Shown: positions 8,038-18,398, counted from the first letter of the stretch. The stretch: DNA of 64,000 bases from Heliobacterium mobile (GCF_009720735.1 NZ_WNKU01000016.1:21240-85239), one strand, 5' to 3'. Notes: generated by a model not told the origin, from the letters alone. Translations and numbers: made by a program.

Positions 8038-11000
8038 ATGATTCGGAAAAGTGTCACAGCGGTAGTGACCACAGCTTATTTACTCTCGTTAACGTTGCCG
8101 GCCTGGGCGGAACCGGGCGGGCTTTATTACAAGAAGAACTTTTATTCCTGGGACTATATCGATGACAATTCCAACAAAAGCGCTTTTAAAACCACATTAT
8201 CAAAAGCCAAGAAAGATAGTAGTGCCATTTTCGTTAATGAAGCCGGTGATTTGTACATTGAAGGAAATCGGTACAAAACGAACTTTAACTGGGACAAAAA
8301 CGGTAAGGAATTAGCCAATGCCAGCAAGTATCCGCTAGCGAATGCCTATAAAGATATGGAGACTTCTGATACTTTTTATCCTGGTTTTACCGATGCTTAT
8401 GCGACGGATGAGAACACAGTGGTTGTTGAACTAAACCACAAGCTGTCTTCGGTCACACGAAGCAATTTTTCTACAGCCGAAGGGCTTCGCATAACGGATG
8501 TTAAGTTAAGCAGCAGCAAAGATAGCGTCACCTTAACGACGGAAAAACAAGAAGCGGGGAAATCGTACAGCCTTCGCTATATGGGAAAAGAAACATACCT
8601 TTACTTTACTGGCAGCGGGACAGAGGTGCCTCCGGATGATCCTCAAACGCCCACCAATCCGCTGAAACTCGTCCTAAAAAATCCCGTCTTTCTGACTCCC
8701 AACACGACCATGAACATCTGTGAAGACGTGGACTCCGGCGCCCAACTGGAGGTCAGCAGCAGCGACCCTAAGACGGTAGCGGTCAAAAAGGACGGAACCA
8801 AAGTCAATGTGACGGCTCTGGCTTCAGGGAGTGCCACGATTTCTGTGACGGCCTTTAAAGCTTCCTATTCCCCTGTTACCGTTACCAGCAAAGTTACGGT
8901 GGCCACTGTTATCCCCGATGTGTCTACCGTCGAATTGGGTACAGTGCCTGCCTCGGCGTCAAAGACACTCGATTTAGGCTCTACCACGAATAATGTCCTG
9001 CAAGTGGCAGCTTACCCGAGAGATACCAATAAAAACATCATTCCTGGAAAGACGGCGGTTTGGGCATCAAGCAACCCTTCTGTGGCCACGGTAACGGCGA
9101 ACGCTGATACAAGTGCCGGCACTTCAACGAGCGGAACATCTACGAGTTCATCGACCACAAATGTCCCCACGGCCACTGTGACTGCAGTCGCTGCAGGGAC
9201 TGCGGTGATCACCGCTACTGTCGATGGCAAAACAACCACTCAGGGAATCACCGTGACGGTCACCGGACAGACGAAACCAGCGGCTGTCGCATCCATCACC
9301 AAGTCTGATACAACGACAGGCGAGTTTACTTTCACCACCGATAAAGTGGTCCAACTGTCAGACCTGCAAGGAAAGATTACGGCCACTCCAGATAGCAGTT
9401 CGAGCCCTAGCCCGGTTGCGGTTACCGTTTCAGCTACCGGGACTGATGGGAAGTCTTGGAAAGGAACGATTCCCGGGGTAACCTCCGGAACGACCTATAC
9501 GATCGGTGCAGCATCCCCTTTGACGATTACAGCTACGTCCAAAACGGTCAAATGGGACAATACGGCAAAGATCACTGCCAACCCGACGCCTGTGACCGTC
9601 GCGGCAAACGGCACCACCGATATCGCCTTGACCACGGTCAAGATCGCGTCCCCGACGACGACAGTTGCTGGGGTTACCTACGCGGCCCAATCCAGTGACA
9701 CAACGAAAGCCACGGTCAGCATCTCTGGCAGCAAGCTGACGGTCACCGGTGTGGCCGAAAGTGCGACTCCGGTCAACGTGACCGTCAGCGGCAGTAAAAC
9801 GGGGGAGACAATAACGCCGATTACGATCCCGGTGACGGTGACGAAAGCGGTGCTTAAACCGTCAACAGCGCCCAAGGCCGAGGATATTGTCGTAACAAAT
9901 AACGCTGCTGGAGCCGATACGATAGAGATAAAAAATGTGCCTCAGAATGCGGTCGTCAGTGTTTATGATGCTGCGAGCGGCGGCAATTCATTGGGACGAA
10001 CAAATCAAAATGCCGCGGCGGGTTCCGTTTATATTACGGTGAGTGCAGGCCTGAACGTTTCTTCTATCTATGTCACTATTACAGAGTCTGGAAAAGATGA
10101 AAGTACACGGACCTCAGTGCCGGTGCCGGAGGCTACCGGCCAAAGCAAACCTCCAAAGGCCGATGACATTACAGTTATCAATAACGCTGTAAGTGCTGAT
10201 AAGGTGGTCGTGGATAACGTTCCTGCCGGTGCCACGGTAAAAATATTTGATAGTGCGACGAGCGATACGCCGATCGGAACCGGCACGAATAGCTCTAGTA
10301 CTTCACCGAGTTCTGTGGATGTTATTATCAACGGTGGCTTTGCTTCCAATGTAAGTACAATTTATGTATGCTTAACTGAACTGAATAAAACGGACAGCGT
10401 TCGTGTCAGCAAGAGTGTCCCGGGATTGTCTGCAGCACCGCAGCAGTCGGATATCACCGTAAATAATGCGCCCAATAGTGAGCAAGACTCGGTTACCGTA
10501 AAAAATGTACCTGCGAATGCGAATGTATTTGTGTATGATTCCCCTACAGGCGGTACTTTGCTTGGCAAAGCCGGCCCCACGTCATCGATGGGTACGGTGA
10601 CCGTATTGATATCCTATGGGAGTTCAGTTGTTCGCTTTGATGATGCGCTCACTAGCGTTTTTGTAAGCATCGCCGAAGGAACAAAGCCTGAAAGCACTCG
10701 TACGCAGCAGAATATCCCGCCAGTCTCCAAAGCTCCTAACGGGTATTCTCCGTCTGTTAACATAGTAGCTAGCAAAAACTCCGGTACAGCAGATACTGTT
10801 ACCTTGACCAATTTAACCAATGTTCCAGTAGGGGTACGGGTAAATGTTTATGACTCCGCTACAAACGGGAACCGGATCGCGTATGGAGATACGACGAACA
10901 ATAGTTCTTTGACGATTCAAGTTGCCCAAGGGATTAAAACCCAGGCTGTGTACGTGACATTTACAGAGAGTAATAAAGCCGAAAGTGCAAGAGTACCAGT

Positions 11001-13833
11001 TGATGTGACGACGACGGGGTATGTGGTAAGTCGAGCTACAATCACTTCTGTTTCAAATGGTCAAGATCGTATAGATGTCAGTCAGATTAAATCAAGCTCT
11101 ACTACTTACGAGTATGTTTTGAATGGCATGTTACTCCAGGTTTACGATGCTCCGCTAGGGGGAACACGGATTGGGTACTATAGACAATCTACCGATGCGA
11201 CGGCTTCGTTCACCGTGAATAAGATATTGGTTCCAACAGTGTATATTACCCTAACTCCGTCAGGAAGTACTGAAGAAGGATTGCGAACTGCGGTTAATCT
11301 TCCTGGCGTCTCTGCTGCTCCAACTACGGTTAGAGTTAAAAACATTGCTCAACCCTCAGCCGACACGGTGATTGTAGAGAGTGTCCCTAACAATGCTACA
11401 GTCAAGGTTTATAAAAACCGAGAAGATAATGCAGAACTAAATTATAAGAAAAACACTTCTGGTGATACCGGAACGATTACTGTTGACTCAATGGAGTTAG
11501 GTTCCTTATCCAATGTGTATGTAAGCATTACCGAAGAAGGAAAAAGGGAAAGTCCGCGTGTTTCAGCTTCGGTTCCATCATTAGCACCGATAGTGGAAAA
11601 GATTATTGTGGCTAACGTTCGTTCCGGTACCGATACGGTCACTGTGTCGAACGTCCCTCCGGGTGCGACTGTCCGGGTGTATGATGACTCTACCCAACCG
11701 GCAGTAATCGGAACCGGCACGGCAAATATTTCTGGGGTCGCTACAGTAGCCATCACAAATGGATTCGTAAAATCTGATAGCAGTAACATCAATAAAATTA
11801 AGGTCACTGCTCAAGATACGATTAGATCAGAATCGGAGGCCACTGAAGTTAACGTTCCATCCGTTCCACCTGATCCGAATGAGATAACGATGGATATGGT
11901 TGCCACTACGGTTAAAGTTAATAATGTACCGGCTAGAGCTACGGTGAAAGTCTATAAAGATGCACAATTAACTCAATTATTTGGTACGCCTGTCCCAAAC
12001 AACAAAGACTATTCTGATGCTGTTGTAGTCGGTCCCGATACGTTGGATTCAGCAAGCGTATATGTTACCGTTACGGAAACCGGTGGTAGGCTCGAAAGTA
12101 CTCCAGCACCTAAGCAAACACCGTCCACTGCTCCCAGCGTTAATAATATCGTGGTAACGAATAATGCCAATGGAAACGATACTGCTTTAGTGAAATCAGT
12201 TCCTCCAAACGCGGATGTGAAAATTTATTTGACAGAGACGGGGGGGACGGTGCTCGCCTCCGCTCATAACTATGGTACGGTTGCAAGCGATTTAACGATT
12301 CCCATAACGAATGGGTTTGATAACGGTATAAACACTATTTATGTGACCATAACGGAGCAAGGGAAGTTGGAAAGTTCCCCTCGAACCAAGAAGACCTTTG
12401 CCACCGCGAGATTAACTTCGGTGAAGTTTGATGAAGGGACACAGATCAAGGATAATGAAATCGATCCTGATGACAAAATTATAATTACCTTTTCCGACGA
12501 GATTTTGCCGAGTTCAGTAAATGGAGCATTAAGCAAAGGCGGTTCTGTATACGGTGACCTGTACGAACTTATCAAAAGTGTAGGTCTCTTTAAATCAGGC
12601 ACTACGGATTGGCCGTCATCCACAGCAACTCTATTGGAAAGTGATCCCCTGGCAACAAATTCTAAGCTGGAGCTGTCCGCTGACGGTAAAGCAATCACTA
12701 TAACACCCGGAGGGACGTCCGATGGCGATGAACCAAAATCCTTTTCTTCGTTCACTGTGAATTCAGGGTTGAAAGATAAATTAGGTAACAGTATTTTAAC
12801 GCCTTATACAGTGACACCGACTTCAACATCTAGATTCAGTTTTGACGGAGTTTCACCAACGATGACCGTAAGTTATGCTGTGGGTTCTTCGAGCTATAGT
12901 ACTACACCTGTCGTTAAATCGGGTACTGATTTAATCATTAAGACTACCCCGAGTGAACCTTTATCTGATAAACCTAATATAACCATTACTGGCGCAAACC
13001 AATTAAGTTCAGTTCCAATGGATGTAAGCAGTAGCGACTATTCATATACCTACCATGTCGGTGCAGGTGATGGAACAGCGACCATATCCTTCAGCGGCAC
13101 CGACAAGGCGGGTAACCCGATAGTTAGCCCCACCACAGGAAACATCTTTATCGTGGATAACACAGCACCAACCTTTACGGCAGCTACAACGCAAACTTCT
13201 GCATCAGCCATTATCTCAAGCGGTTCCATTAGTATTAAAATTGCCTGTGCAAGTCAACAATACGGAAATACTCTGGGCGCCTATGGAAATTCGTTAAAAG
13301 TATCCGTGTCCAAACCGGCTGAAAACCATCAAGCTGATTCATTGACTGTCAATATGGATCAAGCTTCTGGAACGCTTAAAATTACGTTGGCCGATAACGA
13401 TAGTGATAGTGTAGCTATTTCAGCGAATGATGCTGCGAATATTGTCAATGCAATCAATGGTCGGAACTTAGGTTTTACGGCTACGTTAACTAACGGCAGC
13501 GGTAATTTCACTGAAGCCACAACAGATCCAATTCCCTTTACTGGTGGCAAAGATAGTATATTGCTAACATTGACCGAAACTAACAATATGGATTCCAATT
13601 CTTTAGTTACTGGGGATCTCACTAGCTTTATTTTTTCGAGTAACTCAACGACGTCTACAGTAGAGGGAGCTGCTGCATGGGGACTAAACAATAAAAGCAT
13701 TCTTTTAACGCTTAATAAGAGTACAATTCAGCTAAAAGGGGCGAAGATCTATATCGATGCAAGTCATCTTCTTAAAGATGCTGCAGGAAACGCGACGACC
13801 ATTGATGTAGGCCATCCGGTAACGATAAACTAA
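8038..13833 (+). CDS. Giant secreted Big/Ig-like repeat protein (1,931 residues)
   Basis: A very long exported protein. The start is set at ATG 8038 because AAGGAGG (8021-8027) lies 10 nt upstream and the signal peptide (MIRKSVTAVV...PAWA) begins there. An in-frame ATG at 7978 with GGAG 9 nt upstream is the alternative. Residues about 1-190 form a unique N-domain. Bacterial Ig-like Big2 segments follow (VTALASGSATISVTA, VTAVAAGTAVITATV). Residues 611-1455 hold nine tandem repeats of about 94 residues with the core TVxVxNVPxxAxVxVYDxxxG...IYVTITExGKxES. The C-terminal third has SbsA/Big5-like Ig folds (FDEGTQIKDNEIDPDDKIII; ISFSGTDKAGNPI). No SLH, LPXTG or TM anchor is visible. An adhesin, S-layer or sheath component is plausible but unproven. 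Confidence 0.8.
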   Translation: MIRKSVTAVVTTAYLLSLTLPAWAEPGGLYYKKNFYSWDYIDDNSNKSAFKTTLSKAKKDSSAIFVNEAGDLYIEGNRYKTNFNWDKNGKELANASKYPLANAYKDMETSDTFYPGFTDAYATDENTVVVELNHKLSSVTRSNFSTAEGLRITDVKLSSSKDSVTLTTEKQEAGKSYSLRYMGKETYLYFTGSGTEVPPDDPQTPTNPLKLVLKNPVFLTPNTTMNICEDVDSGAQLEVSSSDPKTVAVKKDGTKVNVTALASGSATISVTAFKASYSPVTVTSKVTVATVIPDVSTVELGTVPASASKTLDLGSTTNNVLQVAAYPRDTNKNIIPGKTAVWASSNPSVATVTANADTSAGTSTSGTSTSSSTTNVPTATVTAVAAGTAVITATVDGKTTTQGITVTVTGQTKPAAVASITKSDTTTGEFTFTTDKVVQLSDLQGKITATPDSSSSPSPVAVTVSATGTDGKSWKGTIPGVTSGTTYTIGAASPLTITATSKTVKWDNTAKITANPTPVTVAANGTTDIALTTVKIASPTTTVAGVTYAAQSSDTTKATVSISGSKLTVTGVAESATPVNVTVSGSKTGETITPITIPVTVTKAVLKPSTAPKAEDIVVTNNAAGADTIEIKNVPQNAVVSVYDAASGGNSLGRTNQNAAAGSVYITVSAGLNVSSIYVTITESGKDESTRTSVPVPEATGQSKPPKADDITVINNAVSADKVVVDNVPAGATVKIFDSATSDTPIGTGTNSSSTSPSSVDVIINGGFASNVSTIYVCLTELNKTDSVRVSKSVPGLSAAPQQSDITVNNAPNSEQDSVTVKNVPANANVFVYDSPTGGTLLGKAGPTSSMGTVTVLISYGSSVVRFDDALTSVFVSIAEGTKPESTRTQQNIPPVSKAPNGYSPSVNIVASKNSGTADTVTLTNLTNVPVGVRVNVYDSATNGNRIAYGDTTNNSSLTIQVAQGIKTQAVYVTFTESNKAESARVPVDVTTTGYVVSRATITSVSNGQDRIDVSQIKSSSTTYEYVLNGMLLQVYDAPLGGTRIGYYRQSTDATASFTVNKILVPTVYITLTPSGSTEEGLRTAVNLPGVSAAPTTVRVKNIAQPSADTVIVESVPNNATVKVYKNREDNAELNYKKNTSGDTGTITVDSMELGSLSNVYVSITEEGKRESPRVSASVPSLAPIVEKIIVANVRSGTDTVTVSNVPPGATVRVYDDSTQPAVIGTGTANISGVATVAITNGFVKSDSSNINKIKVTAQDTIRSESEATEVNVPSVPPDPNEITMDMVATTVKVNNVPARATVKVYKDAQLTQLFGTPVPNNKDYSDAVVVGPDTLDSASVYVTVTETGGRLESTPAPKQTPSTAPSVNNIVVTNNANGNDTALVKSVPPNADVKIYLTETGGTVLASAHNYGTVASDLTIPITNGFDNGINTIYVTITEQGKLESSPRTKKTFATARLTSVKFDEGTQIKDNEIDPDDKIIITFSDEILPSSVNGALSKGGSVYGDLYELIKSVGLFKSGTTDWPSSTATLLESDPLATNSKLELSADGKAITITPGGTSDGDEPKSFSSFTVNSGLKDKLGNSILTPYTVTPTSTSRFSFDGVSPTMTVSYAVGSSSYSTTPVVKSGTDLIIKTTPSEPLSDKPNITITGANQLSSVPMDVSSSDYSYTYHVGAGDGTATISFSGTDKAGNPIVSPTTGNIFIVDNTAPTFTAATTQTSASAIISSGSISIKIACASQQYGNTLGAYGNSLKVSVSKPAENHQADSLTVNMDQASGTLKITLADNDSDSVAISANDAANIVNAINGRNLGFTATLTNGSGNFTEATTDPIPFTGGKDSILLTLTETNNMDSNSLVTGDLTSFIFSSNSTTSTVEGAAAWGLNNKSILLTLNKSTIQLKGAKIYIDASHLLKDAAGNATTIDVGHPVTIN
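9868..12402 (+). repeat. Nine tandem repeats of about 282 nt inside the giant surface protein
   Basis: Repeat units start near 9868, 10150, 10435, 10732, 11025, 11317, 11584, 11869 and 12130. Most begin with AP/PP plus an (I/T)V-rich strand, then NVPxxAxVxVYD, and end in (V/I)YVTITExxKxESxR. The copies have diverged in DNA sequence and length, so the array is old rather than freshly expanded. Confidence 0.8.
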
Positions 13834-13842
13834 CCTAACATT

Positions 13843-13876
13843 AGCGGGCCCGGGGAGCGTTTTCCCCCGGGTCCGC
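13843..13876. terminator. GC-rich hairpin after the giant surface protein gene
   Basis: AGCGGGCCCGGGG (13843-13855) pairs with CCCCGGGTCCGCT (13864-13876) with one G-T wobble. It starts 10 nt after the stop. No clear U-tract follows, so termination efficiency is uncertain. Confidence 0.6.
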
Positions 13877-13960
13877 TTCCATTATCTACTGGAAACCTTT
13901 GCTGTCGATTTTACGTCTAAGTAATAAGAGAAAACCACATAAAAAGAGGTGCTTCTTAAA

Positions 13961-15301
13961 ATGAAAACATCCAACCCTCGGTCGAAGGCGAAAAACTGGA
14001 TCCTTCTCAGCGCAGCTCTTCCGCTGCTCTCTTTTCTCCCTGTATCCCCCTGTGAAGCATCGGCCACCTACTCTGTCGTCAGTGCTTCTCCTGTCCAGGC
14101 GAACAGTTATTTTGATCGCAAGATCCGCATCGAAGTCCCGAGCGGCGCCCTGGAATCCGGTGAGACTGATGAGGTTCAACTGCGGTTTAATTCGGGTGTA
14201 TCTGTACAGAGCATTACCTACCGGATTCCGAAGACTGTTGAGAGCGCGCCCAACATGTTTGAGGCCGGCACCGGTGAACTGCGGGGCGGGGGCAATGAAT
14301 TCACCCTCACTGTGACCGGCAGCGGCGGCAGTGGTGACGGTGTCATCTATCTCGACCTAAATGGAATCACGGCGAAAAGCAGTGTCCATGATGTGCGGGT
14401 CAGCTTCGAAGCTGCTTCCGGGTCGATCTTTCAACCGGAACGGGCATCCTTGACGAGCGATCAAATGGCTGATTATGATTACACCGTCCGCACTGGCGCC
14501 CAAGCCAGTTCCACCGATGCAAACGCGATCAGCATTGATGTTGAAGAGTCGGAAGTAGGGTCCCTGAAGTCCCGCAATGCAGTTACATTGGAACTGCCCT
14601 ATCCCTTAGTCTGGGATCTGGCGAAGGCGAAACTGGATGTGGTTCGGGGAGACCTTCAACTGTCCGCACCGAGCTTATCGGCGGACCGGCGGACGCTGTC
14701 CATCTCCGTGGAGCGCCCCTCCCATCAGGTGTCCACTTTTCTGTTGACCGGCCTGTCTGTCTCCGATCCCACTGGAGAAAAAACGCAGCCCTATGACTAT
14801 TTCGTAAAAACGGGCGGCAGCAGCAGAAGCGGTGCCGATCAGTTCCAGGCTCGTTTTATCCCCGCACCGAAAAAGCCGCAAGTCGAATCGCCGGAAAAAG
14901 TGGCTGTCTTTACAGTGAACGATCGTATGTGCATGATCAATGGCAAGGAAGCCAGTCTCGATGCCGCACCCTTTATTAGTCAAGATCGACTCTATTTGCC
15001 GATTCGGGCCGTCGCCGAAGCGATCCAGATCAAGCCCGAAGATATCGCTTGGGAAGCCAATGAAGGCGAAGTTCGAGTTAACCTTCGAAAGGACGGCCAT
15101 CGTCTTAGCCTAACAACAGGCAACGCACAATTGGAAGACAGCCGTAAAGGCACTATGCTGATGGATGTTGTTCCGGTTATTTCCCCGGAAAATCGGGTCT
15201 TTTTGCCGGCCCGCTGGATCGTAGAGCCTTTCGGATATACAATGGAGTGGGATGCTCTCGCCCAAAAAGCGTCGATCCTGCGTCCCCATTTAGGTAATTA
15301 A
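13961..15301 (+). CDS. Secreted two-module protein with C-terminal stalk domain (paralogue 2)
   Basis: A 446-residue exported protein. The start is set at ATG 13961 because AAAGAGGTG lies 9 nt upstream; an in-frame GTG at 13949 overlaps that site. The signal peptide ends near SPCEAS. Module A (YSVVSASPVQANSYF...IEVPSGALESGE) and module B (VEESEVGSLKSRNAV, LPYPLVWD, STFLLTGLSV) match the paralogues at 6698-7675 and 18399-20585. The C-terminal 115 residues are a copper amine oxidase N-terminal-like (stalk) domain: NDRMCMINGKEASLDAAPFI, LYLPIRAVAEA, VFLPARWIVEPFG. Such domains are usually structural modules on the cell surface, not enzymes. The gene lies 28 nt ahead of the M6 protease gene, probably in one operon. 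Confidence 0.78.
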   Translation: MKTSNPRSKAKNWILLSAALPLLSFLPVSPCEASATYSVVSASPVQANSYFDRKIRIEVPSGALESGETDEVQLRFNSGVSVQSITYRIPKTVESAPNMFEAGTGELRGGGNEFTLTVTGSGGSGDGVIYLDLNGITAKSSVHDVRVSFEAASGSIFQPERASLTSDQMADYDYTVRTGAQASSTDANAISIDVEESEVGSLKSRNAVTLELPYPLVWDLAKAKLDVVRGDLQLSAPSLSADRRTLSISVERPSHQVSTFLLTGLSVSDPTGEKTQPYDYFVKTGGSSRSGADQFQARFIPAPKKPQVESPEKVAVFTVNDRMCMINGKEASLDAAPFISQDRLYLPIRAVAEAIQIKPEDIAWEANEGEVRVNLRKDGHRLSLTTGNAQLEDSRKGTMLMDVVPVISPENRVFLPARWIVEPFGYTMEWDALAQKASILRPHLGN

Positions 15302-15328
15302 CTCGGACCGACAGGAGGAATGTTTTCG

Positions 15329-17416
15329 TTGTTAAAACGGAGACGGTCGATCTATCTATGGATGTGCCTTTTCATACTACTATGGCCGGCGATCCCGGCA
15401 TCGGCCATGCAGCCGCCGTCGACAAGTATGATAGAAAAATACAAAGCCGACGGCTCCTATGCCAAACGGGTGGAACGAGCCCGGAATATCGGCGACCACA
15501 AACCGAGTTCCGCCATGATGCAGAAACTACGTGTAAAGGCGGAACGGCTCTATTGGAAGGCGAAGGGTCTCTCCGATGCGGAGATACGATCTCGCATGAA
15601 GTCCTATGATACTCCTTCGTCATGGCAAGGGGGCCTACCGGCGATAGGTTCTCCCCGAGTTCCCGTGCTGCTCGTTGATTTTCCCGACTACCCACAGGCA
15701 GATAAAACCGGTTCGAGAAACGATATTGCGAAGAAAATGTTCGGAAACGGCGACCCCTCTCTCTACCCTTATGATAGCTTACATAATTACTACCAGCGTT
15801 CCTCCTATAACAAGTTGGATCTACAGGGCGACGTGATGCAGTGGTATACGGCAAAACATCAGCGCAGCTATTATGAACAGTTTGACAGTATGGAGCCATT
15901 GATCGAGGAAATTTTCGATTACTATACCTCCCAGGGGATCGATTTCTCCAAATACGACAACGATGGCGATGGCGTGCTCGATGCCTTCTATGTGAAATGG
16001 ACCGGTCCTGATAACGGCTGGAGCGGTTTCTGGTGGCCCTACATGACAAACTGGCGCGATGCTTCGTTTGAGGTAAACGGAAAAAAATTAAACACCTATG
16101 TGGCCAGTTGGTACAGTAATCTTGAGAATGACGGTTCGGAACAGTATGTGCCCCTGACCGATATCCATGAGACTGGTCATCTGATGGGCCTGCCCGATTA
16201 TTACGATTATGATTCCACGAAAGGCCCGAGTGGCGGTGTGGGCGGTTTGGATATGATGGATTACAACTGGGGCGACCACAACGCCTTTTCCAAGTTCGTC
16301 TTAGGCTGGCTCGATCCGGTGGTTGTCCCTTCCGGTGAGCAGACGATTACGCTTCGGCCGACAAGTCTCTATCCCGATGCCGCCGTCATTATGCCGGGGG
16401 CAAAGGATGAACCCTTTGGCGGGGAGTTCTATATGGTCCAGTACCGTAAACAATCTACAGGAAATGATACGAAGAGCCTCCAAAAACCTGATATCCCTGC
16501 ATCAGGAATGTTGATTTGGCATGTGGACACGAGACTCGATAGTAGCGGCGAAACTATATATGATAACTCCTACACAAGCCATAAACTGCTGCGTTTGATG
16601 GAGGCGGACGGCCTAGAAGAGATCGAACAAGATGCATTGGCTGACGCCGGAGATTTCTATGTCACATCGGAAATGTTTGGGCCCGATACAAAGCCGAACT
16701 CCCGCAGCTACACCAATCAGAACACAGGTGTTCGCGTTGATGATTTCGGATTGAGCGGAACCACGATGAGTGCACGGTTCAGTATCATTACGGCTTCCGA
16801 TACGTCCTCCCTACATATCGCCATAGCCGACCCCGATAGCGGAAACAAGCCGGACGGAGTCGCAATGATTGCCTATCACAAGTTCCTCACGCTAAAAGCC
16901 AACGTCACTGATGACAACGGAAATACGGTTAAAGGGGCTAAGGTTCGTTGGAAAACGGATGATCCGACACAGACAATCGTGAAGATGGACGCAAACACGG
17001 GCCGGATCTACAGCGTACAGGAAGGGAAGGTTACCTTTACTGCCCAAGTGCTTGACGGTGTGGGCGACGTGCTCGCAGTGTCAGATCCGCTTACGGTCAC
17101 TTTTTATAATCCAAACCGTCCGGCTCGGATAGAGATCGTAGATCCCGATAAGGGTGCTTCTGATGGCATGTATCGATTAAACCAAAAGAAGTCTGTGACC
17201 TTAAAGACGAAAGTCTATAACGCGGCCGGCAAAACCCTGTCTAGCAGCCGAGTGCGCTGGTTCAGCGAAGAAACAGGCACTGTGATCCAGTTAGATAGTC
17301 GTACCGGCAAAGTGAAGGGGATGAGCCCGGGGACGGCATATGTATATGCCTATATCCCGGACGGGAATGGTGAGGTTCTAGTCAATTCCGAACCCCTGCA
17401 GATCAATGTAAAATAA
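15329..17416 (+). CDS. Secreted M6-family (immune inhibitor A-like) metalloprotease
   Basis: A 695-residue exported zinc protease. The catalytic motif H280-E-T-G-H284 in DIHETGHLMGLPDYYD fits the HExxH-GxxD pattern of M6 peptidases. A signal peptide (LWMCLFILLWPAIPASA) and a propeptide-like region precede the catalytic domain (about 95-490). The C-terminal 200 residues hold two Big2-like segments (ITVKLDAxTGR/VQEGKVTFTA type and VIQLDSRTGKVKGMSPGTAY). The start is TTG 15329: AGGAGG (15313-15318) is 10 nt upstream, while the in-frame ATG at 15320 is only 1 nt from it. Lying just after paralogue 2 in the surface block, it may process surface proteins or degrade external protein. Confidence 0.88.
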   Translation: MLKRRRSIYLWMCLFILLWPAIPASAMQPPSTSMIEKYKADGSYAKRVERARNIGDHKPSSAMMQKLRVKAERLYWKAKGLSDAEIRSRMKSYDTPSSWQGGLPAIGSPRVPVLLVDFPDYPQADKTGSRNDIAKKMFGNGDPSLYPYDSLHNYYQRSSYNKLDLQGDVMQWYTAKHQRSYYEQFDSMEPLIEEIFDYYTSQGIDFSKYDNDGDGVLDAFYVKWTGPDNGWSGFWWPYMTNWRDASFEVNGKKLNTYVASWYSNLENDGSEQYVPLTDIHETGHLMGLPDYYDYDSTKGPSGGVGGLDMMDYNWGDHNAFSKFVLGWLDPVVVPSGEQTITLRPTSLYPDAAVIMPGAKDEPFGGEFYMVQYRKQSTGNDTKSLQKPDIPASGMLIWHVDTRLDSSGETIYDNSYTSHKLLRLMEADGLEEIEQDALADAGDFYVTSEMFGPDTKPNSRSYTNQNTGVRVDDFGLSGTTMSARFSIITASDTSSLHIAIADPDSGNKPDGVAMIAYHKFLTLKANVTDDNGNTVKGAKVRWKTDDPTQTIVKMDANTGRIYSVQEGKVTFTAQVLDGVGDVLAVSDPLTVTFYNPNRPARIEIVDPDKGASDGMYRLNQKKSVTLKTKVYNAAGKTLSSSRVRWFSEETGTVIQLDSRTGKVKGMSPGTAYVYAYIPDGNGEVLVNSEPLQINVK

Positions 17417-17420
17417 ATTG

Positions 17421-17457
17421 GGAAGCAATGCGGTTGTTGCTGCATTGCTTCCTTTTT
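17421..17457 (+). terminator. Rho-independent terminator after the M6 protease gene
   Basis: GGAAGCAATGC (17421-17431) pairs perfectly with GCATTGCTTCC (17442-17452), followed by TTTTT. It starts 5 nt after the stop codon. Confidence 0.9.
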
Positions 17458-17514
17458 GCAGGAGACTTGTCATTATTCGTGGAATCAAACTAGGAACTTG
17501 GAAGGGAGTCGTTA

Positions 17515-18384
17515 ATGATGAATGATGAGGCGTTGAAGGAAGATTCATTGATTGAGGGCGTAAAAGAGTCTCTGCCGGAGGTAAATCTGGATGTGAACCT
17601 GGGGACAGCAAGCCATCTGCCCCAACCGAACGAGAGCGAAGTTAAAATAGAGGGGTTTTTCTTGCTGAATTTGGATAATTATGTCCAAGTCGCCGCCTTC
17701 TTGATGAACGGCTTGCCTCGGCCCGTCCGTTTTGAGCAAATTCCGTTGAAGCTGACAGACCGCAGCGGACAGGTCCTTTTAGGTTATCAGGTTTTTGATA
17801 TGTCTAATGTCCCAGAGATCCCGGCGAACGGTGTCTTGCCGATAGAATTTAATTTCTCCCAGGATAATATCTTTACGGAGAAGATTTTTCAGGATGATTG
17901 GAAACTTTCCTTTGAGATGGAAAACCTGACGGCTCGGATTTCCACACCTCAACCTGTTCAGGCGATGGTGATAGAAGGGTTGAACATCGGCGAAATTTCG
18001 GAGGACCAACGGCAACTGTTAGAGGGGTTTCTGGTGCGGCTTCCGCAGATCAAGGAAGGCGAGTTGAATTTCGCTGCGGTGCAATGCTCCTTCCAGGATG
18101 GTGCTTTGGAGGCATTGCTGTTGATTCGAAACGGCACGGCGAGAGATGTACATTTTGCGCAACTGCCGCTGGCTCTTCGGGACGCTCAGAGCCAAGAAGT
18201 AGCCCAAGCGGTTTTTACACCAGAAAACTTGGTCATTCGTGCCCGAAGTGCACGATTCCACCGTTTTGTCTTTGGGCCGGAGCATCTACTTGGGGCTTCT
18301 CCTGATTTAAGCCGTTGGTCTGTCTATGTTCCCCAGTCTCTAGTGAACACAGAGGAGCCGAGAGAGGCGAATGGGGAGATATAA
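17515..18384 (+). CDS. SLAP-domain protein 1 (two SLAP domains, cytoplasmic)
   Basis: A 289-residue protein without signal peptide or TM segment. Two related domains (about 45-145 and 185-285) show the SLAP pattern: EGFFLLNLDNYVQVAAFLMN, RPVRFEQIPLKL, DDWKLSFEM; then AVQCSFQDGALEALLLIRNG and LSRWSVYVP. In Bacillus, SLAP-domain proteins are linked to S-layer protein export by an accessory Sec system; that role here is inferred. GAAGGGAG lies 6 nt before the ATG. The gene is 14 nt ahead of paralogue 3, so the two are likely co-transcribed. A second SLAP protein lies at 24859-25623. No secA2 or secY2 is in the window. Confidence 0.72.
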   Translation: MMNDEALKEDSLIEGVKESLPEVNLDVNLGTASHLPQPNESEVKIEGFFLLNLDNYVQVAAFLMNGLPRPVRFEQIPLKLTDRSGQVLLGYQVFDMSNVPEIPANGVLPIEFNFSQDNIFTEKIFQDDWKLSFEMENLTARISTPQPVQAMVIEGLNIGEISEDQRQLLEGFLVRLPQIKEGELNFAAVQCSFQDGALEALLLIRNGTARDVHFAQLPLALRDAQSQEVAQAVFTPENLVIRARSARFHRFVFGPEHLLGASPDLSRWSVYVPQSLVNTEEPREANGEI

Positions 18385-18398
18385 AGGGGGGGAGCTCG

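Noticed and set aside
9868..12402. CRISPR-like array
   Set aside because: The repeats are coding, 280 nt long and diverged; no short direct repeats with unique spacers exist anywhere in the window.
15372..16049. 225-codon minus-strand open frame
   Set aside because: It lies inside the M6 protease gene on the opposite strand, is Arg/Ser-rich and lacks motifs.
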